From positions 1 through 5,101 of the forward strand of contig CAZMOK010000120.1 in the NCBI GenBank assembly GCA_964567785.1: a stretch of DNA of 5,101 nucleotides, given 5' to 3'. The DNA comes from CAZMOK01 sp964567785. Lineage in GTDB: Bacteria; Bacteroidota; Bacteroidia; Bacteroidales; JAGOPY01. A program made the translations under genes and the position numbers. Within the stretch, counting starts at the first letter, position 1. Each line of letters starts with the position of its first letter. Shown here piece after piece: positions 1 through 5,101 of this stretch. The notes beneath the pieces are model-generated. The model had not been told where the DNA came from and ran no database searches. It was given only the letters and a program-made list of their open reading frames with translations.

Positions 1-28
1 TTAATTATTAACTATTAATTATTAATTA
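1..28. repeat. A/T-only style 14-bp tandem repeat, two copies, over the lysS stop
   Basis: Two 14-bp units, TTAATTATTAACTA (1-14) and TTAATTATTAATTA (15-28), differ at one position, and the A/T-rich run continues to base 29. The second unit encodes the last LysRS residues (Ile-Asn-Asn) and the TAA stop, and the first unit is immediate 3' sequence. The window starts here, so more units may lie to the left. It could be a slippage product or simple low-complexity sequence. No function is evident. Confidence 0.6.
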
Positions 29-1733
29 ACCAATTACTCACGATCTCCCCGTTCACGGCCGGAATGTCGAGCTTGTTCTTTTTACGCAGGCCGTTGAGGT
101 CGTTGGCAAGTTTATTTGGATTCACTTCTGAAAGGTCTTCCATAGTGTTTATGCCCGCCTTGCGGATCCACGGTATCCATTCGGCCGGAATACCCGCTTC
201 GATGAACTCTTCGTCAGTGGTTTCCAGTGCTTTCTTTTCGGGCCTCATCTGGGGGAAGAAAAGCACTTCCTGAATGGAAGGCGAGTTGGTCATGACCATA
301 GAGAGGCGGTCGATGCCAATTCCCAGCCCGGCTGTTGGGGGCATCCCGAATTCGAGGGCACGCAGGAAATCCTCATCCAGCACCATCGACTCCATATCTC
401 CGCGCTTTCCCAGCTCAAGCTGCTCGCGGAAGCGCTCCCTTTGATCGATAGGATCGTTCAGCTCGGAAAAGGCATTGCAGATCTCCTTGCCGTTGCAGAT
501 GGCCTCAAAACGCTCGACCAGTCCCTCTTTGGTCCTGTGCTTCTTCGCCAGGGGCGACATCTCCACCGGGTAATCGGTGATAAAGGTGGGCTGTATCAAT
601 TTCGGCTCACAGGCCTCACCAAAGATCTCATCTATGATCTTTCCCTTGCCCATAGTTGGATCGAGTTCTACACCATGCTTTTCAGCGGTTTTTCTCAACT
701 CAGTCTCTTCCATTGATGAAATGTCGGTCCCGGTAAAATGTTCGATCACCCCGAACATGGTAAACCGCTTCCAGGGTCTTTTGAAGTCGATCTCGCGCTC
801 GCCCACTTTCACTTTTGTTGTGCCATACATGTCGAGGGCCACTCTTTCGATCATCTCCTCCACCAGGTTCATCATCCATTCATAATCTTTGTAGGCCACA
901 TAAAGTTCCACCTGGGTGAACTCAGGGTTGTGGAACCGGCTCATGCCCTCGTTCCTGAAATCCTTGGAAAATTCATAAACCCCGTCGTAACCGCCAACTA
1001 TGAGCCTTTTCAGGTACAGCTCGTTGGCGATCCTCAGGTACAGGGTCATGTCGAGCGAGTTGTGGTAGGTCTTGAAAGGCCTGGCAGCAGCACCGCCATA
1101 AAGGGGCTGTAAAACCGGGGTTTCCACTTCAAGATAACCCTTCTCATTGAGGAAATCACGCATCGAGTTGATCATCTTTGTGCGTAGCAAGAATACATTC
1201 CGAATCTCCGGGTTCACGATCAGGTCGAGGTAGCGCTGGCGGTAGCGTTGCTCGGGATCGGTGAAAGCGTCGTAAGTCTTGCCTTCTTTCTCCTTTACGA
1301 CCGGCAGGGGCCTGAGTGCTTTTGCCAGCAGCTTGAGCTCTTTCACATGGATAGTTACCTCGCCCATCTTTGTAACAAAGACAAACCCACTTACGCCTAT
1401 AATATCACCTATATCGAGCAGTTTCTTGAAAACGGTATTATAGAGGGTCTTGTCCTCTCCCGGGCAGATCTCGTCGCGCTTGACATAGAGCTGGATCCTC
1501 CCGGTAGAGTCCTGTATCTCGGTAAAAGAGGCTGCTCCCATGATGCGGCGGCTCATGATGCGGCCCGCAATGTTGATATCCCGGTAAAGGGAATCGTCTT
1601 GCGGAAATTTCTCCTGTATTTCCCTGGCCGTGACATTCACCGGGAATTCTTCGGCCGGATAGGGATCAATGCCAAGATTCATCAATTCCTTCAGTGAATT
1701 TCTCCTGATGATCTCCTGTTCGCTCAGTTGCAT
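15..1733 (-). CDS. lysS: Lysyl-tRNA synthetase, class II, with C-terminal extension
   Basis: This cytoplasmic enzyme charges tRNA-Lys with lysine using ATP. The 572-residue product has an N-terminal OB-fold anticodon-binding domain at about 52-140 and a class II catalytic core at about 160-497. Motif 1 lies around 181-210 and ends in ETPVLQP. The lysine-site region GGAAARPF (213-220) is followed by LYLRIANELYLKRL. Motif 2 is FRNEGMSRFHNPEF (259-272), and motif 3 is GLGIGIDRLSM (469-479) with the ATP-binding Arg476. Bacterial LysRS is usually near 500 residues, and the core ends at FFPQMRP (about 497). Residues 498-572 are an extra domain of the kind known from Bacteroidota LysRS. The ATG at 1733 gives a full-length N-terminus. 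No Shine-Dalgarno sequence precedes it, which is normal for the phylum. It lies 60 bp downstream of the histidine kinase in the same direction and may have its own promoter. The stop codon falls in an A/T-rich repeat at the window's left end. Confidence 0.98.
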   Translation of the reverse strand: MQLSEQEIIRRNSLKELMNLGIDPYPAEEFPVNVTAREIQEKFPQDDSLYRDINIAGRIMSRRIMGAASFTEIQDSTGRIQLYVKRDEICPGEDKTLYNTVFKKLLDIGDIIGVSGFVFVTKMGEVTIHVKELKLLAKALRPLPVVKEKEGKTYDAFTDPEQRYRQRYLDLIVNPEIRNVFLLRTKMINSMRDFLNEKGYLEVETPVLQPLYGGAAARPFKTYHNSLDMTLYLRIANELYLKRLIVGGYDGVYEFSKDFRNEGMSRFHNPEFTQVELYVAYKDYEWMMNLVEEMIERVALDMYGTTKVKVGEREIDFKRPWKRFTMFGVIEHFTGTDISSMEETELRKTAEKHGVELDPTMGKGKIIDEIFGEACEPKLIQPTFITDYPVEMSPLAKKHRTKEGLVERFEAICNGKEICNAFSELNDPIDQRERFREQLELGKRGDMESMVLDEDFLRALEFGMPPTAGLGIGIDRLSMVMTNSPSIQEVLFFPQMRPEKKALETTDEEFIEAGIPAEWIPWIRKAGINTMEDLSEVNPNKLANDLNGLRKKNKLDIPAVNGEIVSNWLINN

Positions 1734-1761
1734 AATGAATGGATAAAAGTTACTCTGTATG

Positions 1762-1796
1762 AAAAAATTAGTGCAAAATTAAACAATCTGGCACTA
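1762..1796 (-). terminator. Hairpin plus U-tract at the end of the histidine kinase gene
   Basis: Read on the minus strand, TAGTGC (1796-1791) pairs perfectly with GCACTA (1774-1769). Inside it, after a single C/U mismatch, AGATT pairs with AATTT (five pairs, one G-U) around a GUUU tetraloop. The hairpin is followed by one A and then six U residues (1767-1762). This is the layout of an intrinsic terminator. The TAG at the base of the stem is the kinase stop codon itself. The stem is not GC-rich (four G-C pairs in total), so termination may be partial. It lies 29-63 bp before the lysS start. Confidence 0.5.
1774..1781 (-). promoter_or_regulatory. Candidate -7 promoter element for lysS
   Basis: The minus strand reads TAATTTTG, a perfect match to the Bacteroidota -7 consensus TAnnTTTG. 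It would start a transcript around 1767-1770, roughly 35 bases before the lysS ATG. The following bases (GCAC) are identical to those after the candidate element at 3366-3373 on the other strand. The weak point is the -33 element: the nearest TTTG (1806-1809, inside the kinase gene) is 24 bases upstream, longer than the usual spacing. The box lies inside the downstream arm of the kinase terminator-like hairpin. Confidence 0.4.
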
Positions 1797-3305
1797 CTTT
1801 TTTCTCAAAACGATCCTGATCACCGTTCCCTGCCCTAAAACTGATGATTTGACGAAGATCTTGCCCTTATGGTAGTTTTCGATGATCCTTTTTGAAAGTG
1901 AAAGCCCGAGGCCCCAGCCCCTTTTTTTGCTTGTGAATCCGGGATTGAAAATGGTCTTGAAATGAGATTTTGCAACCCCCTTGCCCGTATCTTCTATATC
2001 GACGGTTACCTGGGTGGCCTCTTCCCGGATATCAATGGAGATGGTGCCGCTGTTGTTCATGGCATCCACTGAATTCTTGCAAATATTCTCGATCACCCAT
2101 TCGAAAAGGTGCATGTTCAGGGGAACAATGATCTCTTCGTCCCTGGGCAGGTTGACCCCGACCTTTATCTTTTTCGAGATCCTCGGCCTGAGGTAGTCGA
2201 CCGATTCGTAGATCAGCTCCACAATGTTCATCGGCTCAAGCTTTGCCGGTGAGCCGATCTTGGAGAACCTGTCGGTGATGGCCTCAAGCCTCTTCACATC
2301 GTTTTCAATCTCATCCAGGGCCTCCTCCTTTATGCCTTTCATCTTCATCAGCTCTATCCAGGCCATAATGGACGATAGCGGCGTGCCTATCTGGTGGGCG
2401 GTTTCTTTCGACATTCCTATCCACACAAGGTTTTGCTCCGATTTCCTGGCTGAGCTGAACAGTACGTAGGAAATTAGCAGGAAGACTCCAATGACCGTAA
2501 ACTGGATGAAGGGATAGTACCTGATCTGCGTGAGAAGGGCCGAATCCTTGTAATAAATATAATTGGTGCCCAGCTCGGGGAGCTTAATCCTGATGGGTTC
2601 GTTCTCGCTGGCCATATCGGCAATGAAGGCTGCAATGTTTGTTGAATCCGAAAGTTTCTCGCTCTCAACGTTCCCGTATTCAATAATGTTCTGCCTGGTA
2701 CTGTCGGTTATGATCACCGGGACCGAAGCTGAGTTGACAACTACTTCAGAAAAGAAGGACTCGGTGAGGTCGTTTAGTACATCTCTCAGCTCTGAGTAGA
2801 TCTTCGACTCCTTGAAATAGAGCATTACGTACTCATCCTCATGATAAACAATGCGGATGGGGTCAAAAGAGGAAAACTCCTCCCTGATGCTATCGTTCAT
2901 TACACTGATCCCTTCCATCCTGTCCTCAGAAATATTCTTGTACGTTGTAATGCTGTCAGACCGGTTTGTGAGAATTATAGGGATGGTAGTGTTTTGTTCC
3001 ATCAGTTGGCGGTAAAACTCCAGTGTCCGGGAATCTTCTTCGAAACGGAGGTTCCGGTAGGCTGTGGCTAGGATTTCGGCCCTTTTCCTCTCTTCCTCCC
3101 TGATCTGATCAAAAAACCTGTTGGTATAATTCACCAGCTCGGCTTTCTTCCTGATGGCATTTGCCCAGATTCGCACATTGCTCCGCTCATCCTGGGCAAT
3201 TTCCCTTACAAGCCTGTTGGTGTACCAGAGGGATACGGTGATGATGGCCACGGCCGTGGCAAACAACCACCATTTCCACCTGCGCTTTTTGTAATATATC
3301 TCCAA
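1794..3305 (-). CDS. Membrane-bound sensor histidine kinase with duplicated extracytoplasmic domain
   Basis: This is an inner-membrane sensor kinase expected to autophosphorylate a histidine and pass the phosphate to a response regulator; its signal is unknown. The 503-residue protein has a basic N-terminus (KKRRWK) and a membrane segment at about 12-29. A long extracytoplasmic region follows (30-262), starting with a helical, charged stretch and holding two similar modules (about 95-174 and 181-263). A second membrane segment spans about 264-284, with no room for a HAMP domain before the dimerisation helix. The phosphoacceptor is His304 in AHQIGTPLSS. The ATPase domain has the N-box NICKNSVDAM (407-416), the G1 box DTGKG (439-443), FNPGFTSK (453-460) and the G2 box GWGLGLSL (463-470). 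All key ATP-binding residues are present. The start is a TTG: an in-frame TAA lies two codons upstream and no ATG occurs before the first membrane segment. No response regulator is adjacent, and lysS follows. Confidence 0.93.
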   Translation of the reverse strand: MEIYYKKRRWKWWLFATAVAIITVSLWYTNRLVREIAQDERSNVRIWANAIRKKAELVNYTNRFFDQIREEERKRAEILATAYRNLRFEEDSRTLEFYRQLMEQNTTIPIILTNRSDSITTYKNISEDRMEGISVMNDSIREEFSSFDPIRIVYHEDEYVMLYFKESKIYSELRDVLNDLTESFFSEVVVNSASVPVIITDSTRQNIIEYGNVESEKLSDSTNIAAFIADMASENEPIRIKLPELGTNYIYYKDSALLTQIRYYPFIQFTVIGVFLLISYVLFSSARKSEQNLVWIGMSKETAHQIGTPLSSIMAWIELMKMKGIKEEALDEIENDVKRLEAITDRFSKIGSPAKLEPMNIVELIYESVDYLRPRISKKIKVGVNLPRDEEIIVPLNMHLFEWVIENICKNSVDAMNNSGTISIDIREEATQVTVDIEDTGKGVAKSHFKTIFNPGFTSKKRGWGLGLSLSKRIIENYHKGKIFVKSSVLGQGTVIRIVLRKK

Positions 3306-3327
3306 AGCTTAAAATTTTTATTTAAAA

Positions 3328-3435
3328 CGGCAATCAGTATAACTTTATTGAAAGGGATAATTGCATAATTTTGCACGCTTTTTTTAAGCAATAAAGGTAT
3401 TAAAAAACGCTATGCCTTTTGATTGTTGATTGCCG
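3328..3435. repeat. 9-bp perfect inverted repeat in the divergent intergenic region
   Basis: CGGCAATCA (3328-3336) is repeated in inverted orientation as TGATTGCCG (3427-3435), with 90 bp between the arms. The arms flank the candidate plus-strand promoter and are among the most GC-rich words in an A/T-rich spacer. They could be paired regulator sites or pair in RNA over a long distance. A 9-bp match in 250 bp can also arise by chance, so function is unproven. Confidence 0.35.
3344..3373 (+). promoter_or_regulatory. Candidate promoter for the UPF0316 gene
   Basis: TAATTTTG (3366-3373) matches the Bacteroidota -7 element TAnnTTTG exactly. Eighteen bases upstream is TTTA (3344-3347, within TTTATTG), one mismatch from the -33 element TTTG. 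Transcription would begin near 3380, leaving a leader of about 175 bases before the ATG at 3556. That leader is A/T-rich, and I see no riboswitch or long ORF in it. The box sits in an imperfect 14-bp dyad, TGCA-T-AATT-T-TGCA (3362-3375), which may be an operator or chance. Confidence 0.4.
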
Positions 3436-3555
3436 ACCGCTCTTTGTTAAAACTTTTGAAATTCTTTTTGGGGTTTTCCGAAGATCGACCAAAGAACACA
3501 AAAGATAAGCATAAGGTGAAAAAGATTTAAAACATTAATAAATATTTTTATAATC

Positions 3556-4152
3556 ATGTTTGAAGTTATTGATACCTGGGTATTTACGTGGATTGTTGTC
3601 CCCTTGCTGATCTTTGTCGCCAGGATACTGGATGTGTCGATCGGAACACTGCGTTTGATATTCATTGCCAAGGGGTACCGGATGATCGCACCCCTGCTGG
3701 GTTTCTTCGAGGTCCTGATCTGGCTCATAGCCATAAGGCAGATCCTTCAGCACCTTGATAACTGGGCCTGCTACATCGCTTACGGACTGGGTTTTGCAGC
3801 AGGGAATTACATAGGTATGCTCATCGACCAGCGCCTCTCCCTCGGGAAGGTCGTGCTGCGAGTGATCACAAAGATCAAGGAGGCCGAAATCACTGCTTCC
3901 CTCAGGGAAGAAGGATTCGGGGTTACTGAAGTGTCAGGGGAAGGAAAAGCGGGCCCCTTAAAGATCCTCTTTTCAACCCTTAATAAAAAAGACCTGGACA
4001 ACGCCATAAAGATCATTCATGGTTACAATCCTGAAGCATTCTACACCATCGAAGAGGTGGCCTCAGTTAAGGAAGGCTATTTCAAAAAACCCGTCAGAAG
4101 GCGCTTCATTCCTATGATCAGCCCCTTTTCGATGGCACGGAAAGGAAGATAA
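3556..4152 (+). CDS. UPF0316 / DUF2179 family membrane protein
   Basis: This is a small integral membrane protein of unknown function. The 198-residue product matches the UPF0316 pattern. The N-terminal membrane part (DUF5698-like) has hydrophobic segments at about 9-23, 47-64 and 71-90. It carries the signature RILDVSIGTLRLIFIAKGYR (23-42) and YGLGFAAGNYIGMLID (76-91). The cytoplasmic C-terminal domain (about 100-172, DUF2179-like) has the motif GFGVTEVSGEGKAGP (120-134) and ends in AFYTIEEVASVKEGYF. In other proteins this domain type is thought to form a small ligand-binding or regulatory fold. A basic tail (KKPVRRR and onward, 177-198) follows. The ATG at 3556 is the first after an in-frame TGA at 3517, and there is no Shine-Dalgarno sequence. 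The gene diverges from the histidine kinase across 250 bp. Family assignment is firm; biochemical role is not known to me. Confidence 0.9.
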   Translation: MFEVIDTWVFTWIVVPLLIFVARILDVSIGTLRLIFIAKGYRMIAPLLGFFEVLIWLIAIRQILQHLDNWACYIAYGLGFAAGNYIGMLIDQRLSLGKVVLRVITKIKEAEITASLREEGFGVTEVSGEGKAGPLKILFSTLNKKDLDNAIKIIHGYNPEAFYTIEEVASVKEGYFKKPVRRRFIPMISPFSMARKGR

Positions 4153-4185
4153 CTAAATCTTTAGGTCAACAAACTATTTAAGACG

Positions 4186-4217
4186 TTGATTGTTTGAATT
4201 AACGATCAGGGTCTTTT
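4186..4217 (+). terminator. Weak terminator-like hairpin after the UPF0316 gene
   Basis: TTGATTGTT (4186-4194) can pair with AACGATCAG (4201-4209) as a nine-pair stem with two U-G wobbles around a six-base UGAAUU loop. TCTTTT follows at 4212-4217. The stem is A/U-rich and the U-run is short and interrupted, so it would be a weak terminator at best. It lies midway in the 97-bp gap before the beta-propeller gene and is the only structure of note there. Confidence 0.3.
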
Positions 4218-4249
4218 AGTATTATTTTAGACATTTTAAAACGTTAGAT

Positions 4250-5101
4250 ATGGAATTGTTAAGGTATTTCTTTTCTTTATTTCTGATAGCCGGTATTGCT
4301 TTCCAGGCAGCCGGTCAAACAGAGGAGGCGATCAAAAGCGACAAGTTAACCCTTAAATGGTCCACCGAAAAAGTGTTCGAAGTACCCGAATCGGTCTACT
4401 ATGATGATGAAAGGGATGTTCTTTACATTGCCAACATAAAAGGCAAGCCCACCGATAAGGACGGCGCCGGTTACATCTCGAAGATCAAAACAGATGGGGA
4501 GGTCATCGATCTCAAATGGGTTACCGGTATAAATGCTCCAAAGGGAATGGGTGTTTATGAAGACAAGCTGTATGTGACCGATATCGACCGTCTGGTGGAG
4601 ATAGATATCCCCTCCGGTGAAATCGTTGCTGAATACCCGGCTGAAAAAGCACAGTTCCTGAACGACATAGCTGTTGATGAAAAAGGCAGGGTTTACGTTT
4701 CTGACATGATGGACACAAAGGTTTACAGGCTATTAAGAGGAAAGTTTGAGGTATGGCTGGATGATAAGATCCTTACCGGTCCGAATGGTCTCTGGGTTGG
4801 GGACGGCAATCTATACATAGGCGCCAAGAAGATCGTGAAAGCCGGTCTGAGAAATGGAAAGATGGGAGTCTATGCCGAAAACACCGGCAGCATCGATGGT
4901 CTGGAGGGCACAGCCAAAGGCGGCTTTCTCTTTTCCGACTGGAGCGGCAACATGCATTACCTAACTCCCGGCGGTGAGATCGAACACATATTCGACAGTT
5001 CGGACATGAACATCAACGCTGCTGATATTGAGTACATTTCTTCCAAAGGGCTGATCCTCGTGCCCACTTTCTTCGACAACAGGGTTATGGGGTATGGGTT
5101 T
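4250..5101 (+). CDS. Exported SMP-30/gluconolactonase-like beta-propeller protein (3' end cut by window)
   Basis: This is a probable periplasmic or exported six-bladed beta-propeller of the SMP-30/gluconolactonase/LRE type. Members hydrolyse lactones or bind other small ligands; the substrate here is unknown. The frame is open for 284 residues to the window edge with no stop. Residues 1-22 look like a signal peptide: a hydrophobic core FFSLFLIAGIAF, then likely cleavage AAG|QT, with no lipobox Cys. Blade-like repeats follow. The four family metal-site positions appear conserved: Glu47 (PESVYYD), Asn138 (LNDIAVD), Asn179 (GPNGLW) and Asp216 (SIDGLEG). Each is followed by a typical strand such as RVYVSDM or NLYIGA. 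The closing motif PTFFDNRVMGYGF resembles the usual C-terminus of the family, so probably only a few codons are missing. ATG 4250 is the first start after an in-frame TAG at 4217. An NHL or YncE-like propeller without enzyme activity is the main alternative. Confidence 0.82.
   Translation, partial: MELLRYFFSLFLIAGIAFQAAGQTEEAIKSDKLTLKWSTEKVFEVPESVYYDDERDVLYIANIKGKPTDKDGAGYISKIKTDGEVIDLKWVTGINAPKGMGVYEDKLYVTDIDRLVEIDIPSGEIVAEYPAEKAQFLNDIAVDEKGRVYVSDMMDTKVYRLLRGKFEVWLDDKILTGPNGLWVGDGNLYIGAKKIVKAGLRNGKMGVYAENTGSIDGLEGTAKGGFLFSDWSGNMHYLTPGGEIEHIFDSSDMNINAADIEYISSKGLILVPTFFDNRVMGYGF

Noticed and set aside
738..1697. Plus-strand open frames inside lysS (for example 738-1112 and 1248-1697)
   Set aside because: They are antisense to a fully convincing lysS gene and show no recognisable domain or start context, so they are chance open frames.
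3206..3391. Minus-strand open frame reading over the start of the histidine kinase in another frame
   Set aside because: Its C-terminal half is an out-of-frame reading of the kinase start and is low-complexity and proline-rich, and its first half lies in A/T-rich spacer. I considered it as a frameshifted kinase N-terminus, but the TTG-started frame already gives the basic residues and membrane segment.
3392..3399. Possible -7 element for the histidine kinase (minus strand TACCTTTA)
   Set aside because: It has a mismatch at the key final G and no TTTG at a suitable distance upstream. No kinase promoter is called.
3412..3429. Five-codon ORF (MPFDC) in the leader of the UPF0316 gene
   Set aside because: It is too short and lacks any ribosome-binding or attenuator structure, and such ORFs are expected by chance.
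3447..3753. Two minus-strand open frames across the UPF0316 start
   Set aside because: They overlap the conserved UPF0316 signature region on the opposite strand and lack family features.
4153..4164. Small inverted repeat CTAAA-TC-TTTAG just after the UPF0316 stop
   Set aside because: A two-base loop and an A/T stem of five pairs would not form a stable hairpin, and no U-tract follows.
4193..4230. Possible promoter for the beta-propeller gene (TTTG at 4193-4196 with TATTTTAG at 4223-4230)
   Set aside because: The -7 box has a mismatch in its conserved part and the 26-base spacing is too long, so I could not support it.

Overview
The window reads as chromosomal DNA of a member of the Bacteroidota, probably a Bacteroidales-like anaerobe or relative. 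Three things suggest this. The lysyl-tRNA synthetase carries the extra C-terminal domain that I associate with that phylum. The start codons lack Shine-Dalgarno sequences and follow A/T-rich leaders. Two intergenic sites match the Bacteroidota -7 promoter element TAnnTTTG. This lineage call is an inference from sequence style, not from a search.

Layout. The left two thirds is read on the minus strand: a membrane sensor histidine kinase (1794-3305, TTG start), then, 60 bp further on, lysS (15-1733). The right third is read on the plus strand: a small UPF0316/DUF2179-type membrane protein (3556-4152), then, 97 bp on, an exported SMP-30/gluconolactonase-like beta-propeller (4250 to beyond the right edge). 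The two pairs diverge from a 250-bp A/T-rich spacer (3306-3555). This is the largest non-coding stretch. It holds one plausible plus-strand promoter and a 9-bp inverted repeat around it. No promoter for the kinase could be identified there.

How the genes work together. The kinase and lysS lie in the same direction. A hairpin followed by six U residues sits exactly on the kinase stop codon, and a perfect -7 promoter element lies inside the hairpin's downstream arm. lysS may therefore be transcribed largely independently of the kinase. No response regulator is visible beside the kinase, so its partner is unknown. The two plus-strand genes are also separated by a weak terminator-like hairpin, and nothing links them functionally.

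The region is mostly ordinary core genome. I see no mobile element, CRISPR array, RNA gene or defence system, and no clear new multi-gene system. The most interesting points are the internally duplicated extracytoplasmic sensor region of the kinase, the terminator/promoter overlap between the kinase and lysS, and the appended domain on LysRS.
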